Shown: positions 1 through 13,068 of the stretch, one piece after another
Layout: each line of letters starts with the position of its first letter
Position numbering within the stretch: the stretch's first letter is position 1
Assembly (NCBI GenBank): GCA_022836615.1
Contig: MU405262.1
Location: forward strand, 1-64,000
Source: Annulohypoxylon bovei var. microspora
Lineage: Eukaryota > Ascomycota > Sordariomycetes > Xylariales > Hypoxylaceae
Reading direction: 5' to 3'
Length of the DNA stretch: 64,000 nucleotides
The notes under the pieces: generated by a model
Seen by the model: only the letters and a program-made list of their open reading frames with translations
Database searches by the model: none
What the model was told of the DNA's origin: nothing
Position numbers and translations under genes: made by a program

Positions 1-647
1 CGAATCCGTTATACGTATAGTGAATCATGATACGGTATTAATACAATACAAAATACGTATAATGGTATAGTGTATTATACCGATCCGAACCCTAGATGTG
101 TGTCCTAGATTGTGGGACGCAAAGGTCCGTGGAATAGAAAAGCAATGTTCCTATTGCATTTTAAGAAGAGACTTGTTCTTGATTTTCCATATTATACCTA
201 CCTACCTGGGTAGTAATCAAGTTGACTCAATCGGCTTACTAAGTCTAGTTCACCTGTTCTGTTCACATGGAATTACCGATCAAGTCTAATAAGACATCAA
301 TACCAGCCGTCTCTACCAAAGCTAATCATTGCTTTGTCTAGACTCCAAGCTAGCTCAGCCGCATCCTATCCATATATGCCCACTTAAGCTGTCTCAAGGA
401 AAAGAATAAGCGCTATGCAAACTCCCTAGATATCACGAACAGATCCGATTGAAAACATAGATCCTTCCAGATTTCCCTTGCCCAACCGCCAAAACAATGG
501 ATCACCAAAGCCCCTGTCACCTCCTGCCTTGAAACGCCGCCAATGTTCTCCTGTATGATCTATATTCTGTATCAAGGACCCAACGTTCATACATATCATC
601 ACACATTAGAGGACCAGTACATGAGGAAGAGTTTGCAGCGATAATCA
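1..647. other. Intergenic left edge, no gene seen
   Basis: AT-rich sequence downstream of the Smr-protein gene. The first 90 bases contain several overlapping copies of TATACGTATA/ATACGTATAATG-like words. The only open frame (from a GTG at position 98) is short and unrecognisable. Confidence 0.5.
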
Positions 648-2375
648 TTACCTTCTTCCCGTGACGAGGTATGATCCGGTCAGTACCTCTAATTTCCATC
701 CGTCGGCGACAAGTGCTTTGAACACGTTGATGCGTAGTCGCGATTTCCCGTCCAAGCTGTGTCTACCAATACCCGTGACAACAGTAAATCCCTGCTTCGC
801 TTTCCGCACCCGCTCCTCTCCAAGGCCCCGCCACCACTTCCACACTCGATCGAGAGCGATGTCGACGCCAACCTGCACCGTGACGCCATGGAGGTCGATC
901 CTGTCCTCCGTGCTCTTCGAGTCGACGAGGTAGTTGGCCTCGACGCTGCTGGCTTGGCGGAAGCTTAAGGCTTGCTCGCGGGCACGGTCCGCATAATATG
1001 CGCCGGCCTGTCTAAAAAGAGGGTCGGATTTTCCCTTTTTGAAGGCGGCCGCAGCGGAAGTGAATGAATGGTTTCTCGATTCGGCAAGTTTTTTCGAGGC
1101 GGCTGCAGCAGCCTCCAAGTTTGTGAATTGGTTAGAGTTCCGCAGAGGCAAACTAACTGCCGTTGTCCGCACGTTTCGAGGGCTTGTAGGGGGCTTCGGC
1201 AGTTGCACTGAACTTGACATATTGATAATTTGGGGTTCGCCAGCGATTACCTCCAAGTCAGACGCGACCAAACTATACGACACGTCGTATTTCAAGTATG
1301 CTGGCTTCTCGAAGTGATCTGCTAACATTCGAATGATATCTGTAGCATCATCCCGTGTAGAACAGATTTCAAGAGTCGCCTTAACATACTCGTGAGGTAC
1401 CCAAGGAAATTTTTTCGTCTCCTCTTTAGCATTGGGTATTGAATGAAGGTTTAACGATGACAAGCCCATACTAATGTAGTTTTTGAGGATCTCAGCCACC
1501 GTAGCTCCAGGAGAAGCATTATGTTGATAGTAGATGCTCGTCACCTCCGAGGGCGTCAGATTGAGCCTATCAGATATAAGTGCAATGTGATCTATAGAGG
1601 GTATTAGTTAGAAATCACTTATATGTCTAGCAGCTCCATTCTACTATTAGCTCTCACCGTTCTGTACCAAGTCACTATTGCTGGTCTCCTCAGATGTATT
1701 TTCTAAGGCGGATGGTCTATGTGGTGCCACCTTAACTTTTTTCTTCTTCCCCTTCTTCTTTTTCTTATTGAAGATATTGTCATCGTCGGAAACATAAAAG
1801 CCATCAACACCCTTAGGGCGCTGGCCTGTCTGCTCAAGCCATTGAAGGTTGAGGAGTTCGTCCATAGCAAGACTCGCATCACCCTTTGACTTTTGTAAAG
1901 CTAACTTTATATCGATGGATTTAAGGGAGACGAATATCTCAGAGAGTTGTTGTTCCTTTTCGTCATCGCTTAGGCCGTCGAAGATGTCGATGTGGAGAAG
2001 ACCCGGTGTCTCACGAGATGATGCTTTAGAAGAAGATCCTGAAGACACAAGGCTCGGTGGTATGGAACTTTCTGATGTAGCAGTGAATCCACCAACACTT
2101 TTAGCATCGCTGTTGGTGGTCCCAGCGGCCTCCGCGTCGTCGCCCTGGTTTGAGGAGTTGATATCTACAATACCCTCGGCGCCAATGCCGCTTGGATTGA
2201 AACCAGTGGCTTCTTCTGCTACTACATCCTTGGAGATAGTCAACAGAACTTGCCGCGCAGCAGCAAATTCACTAGGATCTTCTAGGTTGTAGTCACTAGA
2301 TATTGAAAGAATAGTGGCCTCATCAAGGAGCGACCGAAGCTCATCCTGGACCATGAGTTTAGCAGGGTAGAACAT
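648..2375 (-). CDS. CUE/DUF1771/Smr-domain protein (Cue2/N4BP2-type RNA endonuclease candidate)
   Basis: Two exons, 2375-1658 and 1591-648, join across a 66-nt intron (donor GTGAGA, branch TTCTAAC, acceptor CTATAG) to give 553 aa. A ubiquitin-binding CUE-like helix bundle lies at about residues 138-182. A lysine-rich stretch follows at 204-213. The exon junction falls at the start of a second CUE/UBA-like segment (about 240-280). DUF1771 (about 415-460, with YYADRAREQ) leads directly into a C-terminal Smr domain containing the signatures DLHG (about 472-475) and TGIGRHS (about 512-518). This order matches yeast Cue2 and animal N4BP2. Yeast Cue2 cuts mRNA at collided ribosomes in no-go decay; that role here is inferred from domain order only. 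The start is the first ATG, with no upstream exon evident. It is less likely to be one of the simpler Smr proteins that lack CUE domains. Confidence 0.82.
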
Positions 2376-3382
2376 AAAAGTATGACATCCATATAAAGAA
2401 GCGACCGACGATCAGTATAAGTAGGTACCTATGTGATCATATTGATATCCAAGGTTATGAAAAATACCGTAGCAAGTGATGCTGACTCAGCTTTCGGACT
2501 TGTCCGTGTGACTTCACAGAAGTGAGCAGGCTCATGTCAAGGCTACGACAACCTATATTCACAGGAAGCCTCGAGACCTGCGGGATTGGTGCATTATGTT
2601 GTAAAAATGAAAACGTATCAACTCACTATCAATTTCTTGCTTAGGTATTCCATATCAAAAGCAACAGCAAGACTGTCATTAAACGGGAATTCCAAAAATG
2701 AGTAAGTACGTCAAATTAATTATTTTACCACAGACGAAATCTATAGTGGAAAAAAATGCGAGAGACCAGAACCGTATAGCCAAAAAACTCGATTGTGTCG
2801 TCGACGCATGATAAAATAGATTTGGGATGTTGGGCGGCTGTCGACTGGAAATACGATCAGGTGGATGATTCACTCGTTTGATGGAAAGATGTGGACGAAT
2901 TGAGATGGGAAGATGAACAAACTTTTAGGGTTCTTATTGGTGCGCTGATTGCGACCGGGGAATTTGTTTAACAAGACTGCAGGTGCCCGCCTAATGCTCT
3001 GTTGGCTTGCGGACCGGCGCTAAACTCTCCCGCACAACTAGGATGTCGTCATTGGACAATATGTAAGTACTAATGTACCCGGGTGAGTAGTATTAGATAT
3101 ATGCAGTTGAATCTAGATCTCGCTAGATATAACTTATATTTGCGTATCCGGTTTTATTGTAACTTCCAGCTGAGATCTGAGATGAGATCTAAATAATATC
3201 AAGTACCTAGGTATATCATGAAAATTCATTCCTACCGGTTACCGCGCCCAACATTAAACCCAAGACCATATCATGTTGCCTAAACTCCAACACTCTACAC
3301 TCTACCCCTTCATCTACTGCGAAATCTCTATTTAGTTACAGGTGATAGTAGTAATATACCGATTGATATCGTTGAAAACATA
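2376..3382. other. Intergenic: Smr-gene promoter and NAPE-PLD 3' region
   Basis: Both flanking genes run leftward, so this about 1 kb holds the 3' end of the phospholipase gene and the promoter and leader of the Smr gene. I see no coding signal or clear TATA box; the short frames present are stop-bounded noise. Confidence 0.5.
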
Positions 3383-4793
3383 TCAAAACTCCCGACTTTC
3401 ACCAATATCGCAGACGTCAAAAACACCCGTCTCCGCCAACCCCTTCCGCTTTAAGGCCTGCTTCAGCAGCTGCGGGGGCTCCATCACCGGCTCAGGCGTC
3501 ATGACCCAGGTGCCCCAGTGGATGCCCATCGCCTTCTTGCACTTCGTATCGGAGAAGATCTCTACCGCGTCGAAAGGGTTGGCGTGAACGCCGGAGAACA
3601 GCTGTCGAGGGTGGTACGCGCCGATAGGGATGAGGCCGAGGTCGAACGAGCCGAACTTCTCGCCGATCTGGCGGAATTGAGGACACCGAGGCAGGTGCGC
3701 GTACTCCGGGCCGTAGTCGTCGGTGCCTTCGGGGACTTTCGGTACGGCACGGTAGCCCGTGTCGCCTCCGAACCAGACGGACTTGGCGGGTGTCCCTGAG
3801 GTGACGGCCCATGAAGCCCAGAGAGTCTTATCCCGGTCCATGCCAGTTCTACCGGAACCGTGTTGGCAGGGAAGACAAGATATTTTCGCGGTGATAGGTT
3901 CTGAGAGCCCCGAGCTGCTGGCGCTCTTGGCGTCCGTCTCGCCTTTAGTTGCTTGCGGTTTTAAAGTCATTTCTGCCTCCTGCCACCAGTCCATCTCCGT
4001 CACATTATCCAGGCCCCCGGACCTGAACCACTTCTCCAGCCCCAGACCAACGAAGAAGTGTGCGTTAGGATGATGTTTCTGTATATCCTGCACGGTCGGA
4101 TATGACAGGTGATCATAATGACTGTGACTGATGACAACGGCGTCTACGAAGGGCAGCTCTGCGATTTGACAAGGCGGCTCAGTATACCTCTTGAAACCAA
4201 GGTAATTAATAGGTGCGCAACAGTCTTCAAAGACAGGGTCGAACAGAACCCGTAGTCCCGAAGGATATTCTACGTAGTAGCACGCATGGCCGAGCCAAGT
4301 GGCACGGAGTGCTGACGACGAAGTGCGCGTCGGCAGAAACTTTGGTTCTACCACGGGCACAAGTTTCTCTTCCTGTTTCGGTTTCGGCCAATTAAGCGAC
4401 CCCGTGTAATAGCCTCTGCGTGTTTGTTAGCCAACATGTACATAAGCTAGGATAATAACATAACCGCCTGGAAACGCACATCATCAACCCAAGTAAGTCC
4501 CTTGGTGTAGGGAAAGTGTATGAAGGGTATGGATTCTTGAATTTGACGGTCTTCCCGTGGCGGTTTTTTACATGATGCGCTTCGGGGTCAAATTCTTGAG
4601 CCTCTCTGGCGCTGGCTTGCGACGGGCGTACCGTGACGGTGCTATGGTACGCTGCCATTGAAATAGCAAGAGGAACGGCTGTTATTGTAGCTCTTTTAGA
4701 GAATTGACTATGTGAAAATGCGGGTCCTCTTCTTAAGAGAACTCTAAAGTGAGGAGTCATGAGTTGGTTGAAGTTATTTGGGTGGGAAGGCAC
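3383..4793 (-). CDS. N-acyl-phosphatidylethanolamine-hydrolysing phospholipase D (metallo-beta-lactamase fold)
   Basis: Exons 4793-4480 and 4415-3383 join across a 64-nt intron (GTGCGT...CGCAG) into 448 aa. The join restores the conserved run GYYTGSLNWPKPK ahead of the catalytic domain. The zinc-binding HSHYDH motif lies at about 202-207, a further metal-site His at about 290 (CQHGSG), GGDTGY with its Asp at about 323, and a late His in GIHWGTW at about 404. These are the metal ligands expected of the NAPE-PLD/Fmp30 branch of the fold. The family releases N-acylethanolamines and phosphatidic acid from N-acyl-PE; yeast Fmp30 is mitochondrial. The first ~70 residues are rich in Arg, Ser and Ala with few acids, which fits a mitochondrial presequence (inference). 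The segment HHVKNRHGKTVKFKNP just before the junction is typical of fungal members. Confidence 0.88.
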
Positions 4794-5612
4794 AGGTCAA
4801 ATAGATAGGTATATGTGTAGACTCCAGATGCGTGACGTGGTAGCATCGTATATGTGGCTCTGGAATTTTTTTCGTTTGTTCTCGAAATTGTAATTCCCAT
4901 GGGATTTAGATCCGTTGTGCTGGCGCGAAGAATCTATGACGGGTCGGATTTAGCGATTCTCACAAGGAGTTAATCGGTTCCTTGGACCCCGTCTTACATA
5001 ACATACGTACTTTCGCAGGTGCCTATTAACCTATCCTAGACTTTAGAGGCTTGATTCGGGGGCTTAGCTATCGGCGCAATTCGGGATCGGAGCAATTATT
5101 TGTTAAAACAGGAGATGACTACATGATAAAATAGAAGGAATTTCGGATCTATAACCATCCCTTACTCGTAGTTATAATTAGTGCGCTAGCTGTCTTGGCA
5201 AACCCGAATCCATAAGATATTCGGGAGGATGCAAAGAGCCAATGGTGTTCTTAAGTACAAAAATAGATAGTAGTACTTTTGTAAGGCCAACTCGCTCCGG
5301 TCGTAGATATTAACTTACAGTGGGTTGTAGTTACTAGAGTCTAGAATATATAAATGCAATTGCTCTTAACAAGCAAGGTATCTACTTAAATATGTGTACG
5401 AAGATAAACATAATAATTGATCAAAATTTCAACACGTAGGACACAAACAGACATCATTCTAATAAACCCGTAGAATCATCAAGACTCACGCTCTATCCAC
5501 AGACTACCGTAAGAGTACGCCTCAATTCCTCTATATCAAACAACTAAAAGTGACAGCCTGTCCGTCCCTACATATCTCCTAACCTCTTTATTCTCTAAGT
5601 TCATTTACTCAC
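4794..5612. other. Intergenic: NAPE-PLD promoter and TRAPPC11 3' region
   Basis: AT-rich spacer between two leftward genes. No open frame, RNA gene or repeat of note was found. Confidence 0.5.
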
Positions 5613-8600
5613 TTACTCCGTACTCTTCTCCTCACTTTCACCTTCACCTTCACCTTCGCCCTCATCATCATCGTCACCGCCCTCCTCATCCTCCGGCGGC
5701 ACCCAGACCAGCACGCCATCCTTATCGCCCTTCATACCCTCCGTCGGGATGATCTTCAGCACCTTCTGAAAGTACTTATCCCTCACCACCAGCGTGGGTC
5801 TGATCCACGCGCCCCTTACCAGCGGCAGCAGCCTATACGTGACGGTCCTCCTCGCGACCGGCAGCACGTTCAGGGTCGTGTTTTTCGCGCCCGAGAACGC
5901 GAACTCGTCGCTGGGCTCCATCATCAGCCCGAAGGTCAGGAAGTGCGAGGACGGGTTCTCGATCGTGATGTCCAGGAACAGCAGCTGCTCGGCCGACGAC
6001 CCGGGCGGCGCGTAGTACGACACGCCGGCCAGGACGCGGGGCTCCGAGGTCGTGACGAAGAAGCGCGGGAGCGGGAGGGTGGTCGTGTTCACCGTGTCCT
6101 CGGGCGAGGTGAGGCGGCGCCATTTGATGGTGAAAGCGAGGTCGGCCGTTGCCGGGGCTCTGTCGTCGAGGTCCTGTTTCTGGGCGACGAGCTCGAATTG
6201 CGCTTCTTCGATCGTTTTGGGGCTGATCGTGGCGCCGTCTCCGGCTGTCGTCTGAGTTTTAGATGTGTTGCAGCGCACGCTGCCCTGCGTGGAGAGAATG
6301 TTGACGTCGAGATCTAGGATAGCTAGGTCTTCCTGTGCAAAGGAGGCGTAGCGCGTGGCGAGAGACCATTTCTGTGCTAGTCCTCGGAAAGAACCAACAG
6401 TCTGGTCCCCTTCGGATGAATTTTGGGGGTCTTCAAGGCTGAAATAGCTCGGCCATTCGGAATGCAACCTGGGAGACAAGTCATAGCTCGCCTCGAAGGG
6501 GTTGACGATATTCAGGTGATAGGTTTCCTGTTGAATGATCGGTGTTCCCGGATCTGATACAAGGTGGTATCGCGCTTTCACCATCAGATTGAATACGATA
6601 GGCCCCTTAGCCGGCTCAATGATGATTGTTGCTTTTATAGAGTCAGAGCTTGAGATTGTTCCGACCGGTATTCCGTCAAGCCTCGATTCTGCAGTCCCGG
6701 CAGAACTCAACCGTTCTTCACCATCCTGATCCTGCACTTTGAAGTTGGGGACGTCATGTCCAGATATTACTACATCTAGTTTAGTGATCGCATCTGCATC
6801 TTCTTCGTTAAGGACTTCTAATCCAAGTCTGATAGATTCGCTTGCGTAATATTGCTCAAGAGTGTTCACAAGTCTGATCTCCATTTTGGGGGGCCTTGGA
6901 AGGACGTTAATTTTGTGAGGATTGGTCCGCGTAACTTTCTTCCTAGATGATGATTGCGAATACCATAGGTCCACCGAATTCGTATCTCGTATCCAAACTG
7001 TATATTTGAGTATGAATGATTTTGGGGATACTGAAATCAGTATCGAGGATGCGTTCGCATCGCCAGGTTCTCGCAACGGGACATCCATTTCAAAGACCCG
7101 CGTCTGACCCGGCAATATGGTCAAGTCATCCGTCCCCTCTAAGATAACTAAAGCTGTTTGAGAATCTGCTTCAGAAGCGTCGTCGGAATCCTCATCATCG
7201 TTGGTCTCCACCTCTACCAAAGTTGCTTTTGTGACACGAACTTTTGAAGATGCTGGTGTCTGCTTATTTGTGGATTCATGTTTTAGTTGTAATATGCGTA
7301 AACTGCCCTCAAACCCGACTCGAATCGCACTTAAGACTATTGGCGCGGCATCCGGGAAAGCATTCGACGTGATCGAAAGTTGACAAGGGCAGCTCTGTCC
7401 CGCTTTTCCTTCTTCATTTTTGAAAACAAATGAAGTCTGTAGGAACGACATGACATGCTCGTCGCTGATTCGGATAACAGGTTGGCCATTTACAGCCACA
7501 CCATCCAACGACTTCGTTATATCGTAATGCCAACCTGACCGCCTGGAAAATCCTATGATCGATGTTAGCCTGATCTACTAGGGTTAGTATCTAGGTAGAT
7601 GGTCTCGCTCACCTCTATTAAGGAGCTCCCAATCAATAGCGACAATTAGGTCTTTCTGGCCGACTTTCACAGCCGCACTCCTTAAAGTCCAGCTTAACGC
7701 TTCCATGATATCCCACCGACCTTCCGTGCGGAAAGGCATATCTCTCCATAGAGGCACTAGTATGTTCATGATATCCTTCCACTTTTGCATCCTTTCTAAT
7801 TCCCTTGAACCCTCAATCGCCAGTTCAGCCGATGTCCGAATTTGCTGCCGTTTTTGGAATTCGCTTCGTGCTAGCATCAAGTGGTCGAAAATAAGTTGGC
7901 TATGATTAACACCAGTTCCAACTAATGGATACTCTTGGTGAGGTTCTGGGCACATATAAGTGTCATAGCTATATCCTTTGCTCAGCTGGGATGCCGAAGA
8001 CTCATCGGGTGGTTTGCGGTCGTCTTCGGGTATTGACAACGCCAACCTTCGTCTATTAGATAGATGCCTTGCAGCGACTCGATACCAATATCCCTGATGA
8101 TGAAGAAGCTCCCATGGCTGCAAACGCTCCGCCGAAAGATTCTTTTCCGGTGGGCGGTATGGCAAGATAGAAGACGGTTCCAATTCTGGGAATTGTACCT
8201 TTTCGATCAGGTTAGCCATAACCGTACTCCATCTCGCTTCCCAGGCTTTCCATCCGTAATTCTGCGTCCCCCGCCCTCTTCTGTCCACTAGATCGCATAT
8301 CCTGTCATGATGTACCTGCCATCTCCTGACGGCGGCAGTACTTTGCCCAGTCCATAATAAGCATTTCAAAGATCGAATAGCTATTATGTCAGCTAAAAGC
8401 CGAGCATCGTTAAATCTAGGACTCCATCCCGGAATTGTTTCCAGGACATCCGCACCGAGTAAAGTGTCGTATGCTTGCTCGTAAGAACGCAGGGCGGTGT
8501 CTATTTCTTGGCGGAACTCTGCTAGCACGGCTGTTTTGAAGTCGTAGCGAACATTCCAGCCTTGTAAAGACAACGTGTGAGAAGTGCCGGTGGTAGGGGG

Positions 8601-9502
8601 AACAGTCGGCTGTGGCGCATATCCCCTTGCCTTCTTTTTGCGCGCATGTCTACCAAGATCACGATAGTACTCAGTCGCTTGTTCGAATACTGAGGTTAAG
8701 ACACTATCGACAGCACTCTCTAGGTCTGCCTCGGGTCGTCGGGTAGGTAGAACGAAAAGCGAATTCTTGGGATCCAGTCCAGTGCTTCTCCTAATGTTCT
8801 CTAATCTGTCTTGAAACTGGCCTACGGAGCTTGGCGACTGGTCACTGAGGATAACTACAACAAGCCGACACCTATGGCCAGACTGACCAATAGCATTCTT
8901 GATGGCGTTTATGTCCGTCTTCAGCTGGTTATCGTGTAGGGTCGCGAGAGTGGAATCTGAGGTTAAACTGTAGAATGTCAAACATATGCTAGGGACAAGC
9001 TCCTGATGCTTCTGAAGCCATCGTGTATCTATTAAGCCATCGGGATATAAACTAGAACCGGGACTAAGAGGCGAGAATGGGGAGTGAAAAACGAGTGGAG
9101 ATGAAGGCTCCTCGAAGTGATCTGGAAGACGTGCGCGACGAGGTGGTAGTAGGAATTCCTAAGAGTCAAAGTCAGACTCGTCTCTTATAACGACCTAGCA
9201 TGCGACGTATATAACCCAAAAGAGCGAAGACATACCCTCCCAATAGGTCTTATCTTAAACTTGTATTTCCTCGAGGGGTCCTGAGAATTCCACGGAAGAT
9301 TGGTACCATCCTTCTCTTGGATGCAGCGAAGAATGATCTTCGCCTCCCGGCTCTCTATAGGGGGGATCTCTGATCGGACAAGAACGGCCTGCTCTCTCAG
9401 TCCAGGGTCTGTTATAGTAGATTTGGTGGGAGCAGTGCTCAGGCCGGAGACGACGAGGAATGGGACATTATGGTCCAGGCTGCCTGCTGGATAGTCGTCC
9501 AT
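5613..9502 (-). CDS. TRAPP complex subunit TRAPPC11 (foie gras/Gryzun family)
   Basis: Three exons, 9502-9236, 9158-7613 and 7552-5613, are joined by 77- and 60-nt introns (GTATGT...TTAG and GTGAGC...ATAG). Phases match and the protein is 1250 aa. Exon 1 ends in RPIGR and continues as EFLLPPRRARLPD, the conserved N-terminal block of fungal TRAPPC11. Exon 2 carries the foie-gras/liver-health domain: a long alpha-helical region ending in an Arg/Trp-rich block (GRWDIMEALSWTLRSAA) just before the second junction. Exon 3 is beta-rich (Gryzun-like trunk) and ends in an acidic Glu/Asp/Gly tail with GEGEGE repeats. TRAPPC11 is a TRAPPIII subunit, acting as part of the Rab exchange factor in Golgi trafficking and autophagy. 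Part of exon 3 (about 5830-6300) is far more GC-rich at third positions than the rest of the gene. Confidence 0.88.
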
Positions 9503-10702
9503 TGGTCTATTGGGGCGGAAGATCGGAAGGCATTTGCGTAGTTACTTGTACGAACGGGTTGCGAATAGTCGTGCCAGGATGCTGTAAACTCGGTATGTGT
9601 TGGTAGGTTTGTTGTCGACTCAACTCATCCCCTTAAACGCGATGCGATTAGTTCTCCAGACTTTAAGCTAGGCTCGCATTGCGCATATGCGTACGGCTTC
9701 TTACCTAGGTGACTATAGCACTGCTTCCTATTGGTCAATATATCATATGACGCACAGCTAAGGTGACAGAAATATCCTCATTATGGAATATACCAGAGAA
9801 GTGGTCGAAGTGTTTGAGATTGCACCATTTCGTGCTCCCCATTTACAGTGGATATTGTATTCATAGCTTCAGTGACCTCACAGTTTAACTGTTCTAGCCT
9901 TAAGGCGTTTGCCGACTGGGTGGAACCTATTAAAAGTCGGAGGACCGGCGGCAACTACTACCGGTCTTCTTCACATACAGGTACAGAGTACCTATGTACT
10001 TGGAACTTGGAAGCACTTGGGACGTACTTATTATGTAATTCGGCTAATTCATGTGTGGCACTGTGGCTTGAGCTAAGGCAGGAGGTAGGTACCTTTGAAC
10101 TTAAAGTATGCAGGTATCCACATGCATAAGAGGTTAGTGCAAGAAAAGTACATCATTCTATATTTTTAGAGAGGAAATACATGCCAATTAACACCGATAT
10201 CTTGATTTGGCGACCCGTGCGCGCGCACTGCGGGCAGTACCTTAAGGTAAAGCGTTCTGAACCATTAAGCCTTGTTCGCTCCCAGCTCTAGTCGTGTCGT
10301 TCGTTACGAAACTCTTCTTTTCTTCTACAACCCGTTAACAAGTTCCCTTGAGTCGCCAGTTACATTCCAACGTCATATCGTCTGGGGAGTTAGATAATGC
10401 TATCTATTAAGTCATCTATGTTTATTCGTTGCTCTTAAAACTCGTTTTCTTCAGACCTCCAAACCTCATCCATCTCCGCCAATCTCGTCATTCCGATCCT
10501 GCGACCGACAGGCGCTCCGGTATTTTCTCGATTTGGACAAAACGCTTGTCGGCCTAGACAAACCCGAGGCCTCTCTATGACTTTTACAACTTGTCGCCGA
10601 AATACAAGCACTCCCTTGGGTTATTGAGGTCGTCGGCAGATCATTGGGAATAGTGATCGGGTTCACGTTCCTTCAAATCAACCATACAAACAGACGATCG
10701 CA
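9503..10702. promoter_or_regulatory. Divergent promoter region between TRAPPC11 and RXT2
   Basis: About 1.2 kb separates the start codons of two divergently transcribed genes, so it must hold both promoters. The RXT2-proximal 450 bases are pyrimidine-rich (many TCTTC/CTCC runs), as is common in fungal leaders. Short open frames here do not resemble known proteins. Confidence 0.45.
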
Positions 10703-12370
10703 ATGACGTCTCAACAAGTCCTATTCTCTGAAACCATTGCCGCAATGAAGAAGGCCCGCAAGCGGAAGGCATATGGTAATTTCCACTATCATGGAACTTA
10801 ATCTCAGTTACTAACATATGGGCCTTTTAGATTCTGATTCGGACGAGGAAATTCTTTACCATGGAAATCGAGGTCATAAGTTGATGAAGAGGGCCCGGTT
10901 TGTCCACGAAGGACAACTAGCACCACCTTCTGGCCCTGAAGTATACAAAGAGGTGAGTTTAATACACTCTCTATACACAGCGACTAGTCGAGAATAATAC
11001 CTAACAAATCTCTATTCTATAGATTGTCAATCACGCCGGTTACCAGAGAGCGATCATTAGCCGGAACCCAGTCCTTATTGACGATGAAGGATACGAGATT
11101 GACAGCGACGATGACCAAGATTATATCCAAGACGTTACCGACGCAGTAGCTGAGTTCAACCCGTACGCGAACGTGCGACTCGAAAGTTCGTTGCCTCCCT
11201 CGATCCAATCCCTCTAAATTTACTAATAGTCGGCTACCTGCAGACATTCTTGCGCCTCTTACCTCGGTTACTAACCTTCCTACACACCCTACTCTATCGC
11301 GATCATACACCACAAAAACCCTTACAGATCTAGCAGATCAAGGCGGTAATATCATGCAGAAAGAGAACGCCGCACTTTGGAAGGTTAAGCACCTACAGAC
11401 CAAGCTTGTCGGTGACCATATCTGGGCACCCTGCGAAGTCATGCTTGGTCCTAATGACATAGAGCTATACCGTGATGACTATATGGACGATAATAGTCAA
11501 GCGCCAGGGTCTGTCAAGTCAGATGCCAACACGCTGTCTCCAGAAGATGCGCGAGCCAAAACTAGCAAAAATGCAAAGACGACGGCAAAAGATGACGTTT
11601 CCACAAGTGTTAACGGGAAAGCGACGACTAATGGGGAACGGTCCGAGAATGGCGATACCACAATGGTTGACGCCGAGCCACCACCTGACACAGATACAAG
11701 GGCACCAGAGCCTGAAGCGCAAAGTGGAGAAGTTGCCAGTGAGGACAACAGACAAGATAGCGCCCCTGATAAATCTGCCGAGAAGGACTTGAAAACTGAC
11801 GCGGCCGAGAACGGGCAGAGCGCAACTATCGGTGCTAGCAATGGGGTCACAGAGTCACATACCTTGGAGACAGGTAGCGGATCAGCAACAAATAGTATCG
11901 CAGCGTCTGCTGGCCAAGGAGAAGCCGAAAAGGCAATCCAGACTAGCAAAGAAGCGGAAAACGGGGATAGCCGGGCAGTTTCAGTGACGTCGGAATTCAC
12001 GGATGATCCTCCGATACATCCTCTCTTCTTACCACCTAGAGCAGCTCGTCCCGATCGGGATCTTGGAATTCCAGAGGCAGAAGCAGAAGATATGCGAAGA
12101 CTGCTACAGTTATATGTGCAGAAGCAAGAAGAAGTATGCCGAGGGGCCAAGCGACTATACGAAGGGCTCCTCCGAGCAGACAGGATGCGCAAGACAGTTC
12201 TGCAATGGTCCAAATATGAGGCACACGTTGGGCCTAATCGCGATATGTCGGATGGGGAGGACTGGTACGATAAGGAGGAATGGGGCTTAGAAGATGATCT
12301 TAAGAAAGGCCAAGACGAGGAAGAAGAGGATACGACGCAGACGACGAAGAAGACGAGGACACGGAGGTGA
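10703..12370 (+). CDS. rxt2: Rxt2-like subunit of the Rpd3L histone deacetylase complex
   Basis: Four exons (10703-10775, 10831-10952, 11023-11185, 11244-12370) encode 494 aa with all phases matching. Donors are GTAATT, GTGAGT and GTTCGT; acceptors are TTTAG, TATAG and TGCAG. The Rxt2 N-terminal domain spans about residues 20-170. It contains KKARKRKAYDSDSDEEILYHGNR-type sequence split over exons 1-2, then NHAGYQRAIISRNP and KENAALWKVKHLQTKL. A low-complexity middle (about 170-330, Ser/Thr/Glu/Asp-rich) separates it from a conserved C-terminal helix block with RMRKTVLQWSKYEAHVG and MSDGEDWYDKEEWG. The tail is acidic, then basic. Yeast Rxt2 belongs to the large Rpd3 deacetylase complex, which represses transcription and silencing. 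The function is a family inference; the gene structure is well supported. Confidence 0.87.
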
Positions 12371-13068
12371 CGATTGGTCTGGTTGATATGGGATTATTAG
12401 TTATCGGATACCCGAGGAGACGGTTGGCCTAAGTCCAGTTCTCGAATCAAATAAAGAGTGCGAATTCACCTATTCATTTTTTTTATCTAGTAGTCCATCG
12501 ACAACAAAGGAAAGACTAATTTGATTGTAATGTGAGAACTAGGGGTATTCTGACAATGGGCTCTAATTCGCCTTATTTAGTGTCATGAGATTAGGGTCAG
12601 CTACCTACATTCTAGGTAGTCGGTTGACAATAGCTCTCAGGAAAGCCACAAGTTTGGCTTGGTTGTGGCACGTGCACTCCGATGTGTACGGCCAAGTCGC
12701 CTATCAAGAGGGGCTCCGTGTCTTAAAGAACACTGGAGGTTATTAAACTGTAACCTAGAATGAGAGGCATGTGAATGTCTCACGGGAACGGTGACGAAAA
12801 AAAGAAGAAAAAATCCAAGTCTTGGCTCCAATTATTTCCCAAACCCCAATTAAGCTTATTTCTTCTCCAGCTTTCTCCAGGCCACGTTTATTAAATAAAA
12901 CGTCACCGTCACCAACCAACTTTTTTATATCATTAATTACCCTCGCTTACCTACGCAGCGTGATCATTGTCATTCTCAACATTGTCATTGTCATTATATG
13001 TCGATGTTCTACGTTCTGCAGCTTTGTGCATCACCGTAATTCAATACAACTACGAACAAAGTTAAACT
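12371..13068. other. Intergenic: RXT2 3' region and OPI3 promoter
   Basis: Same-direction spacer. The last 250 bases before the OPI3 start are rich in C and T, with a triple ATTGTCATTGTC-like repeat near 12965-12995. No other coding signal was seen. Confidence 0.45.
12450..12455 (+). terminator. Candidate polyadenylation signal for RXT2
   Basis: A canonical AATAAA lies about 80 bases after the RXT2 stop codon, followed within 25 bases by a T-rich run. Fungal signals are often degenerate, so this is only a positional candidate. Confidence 0.4.
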
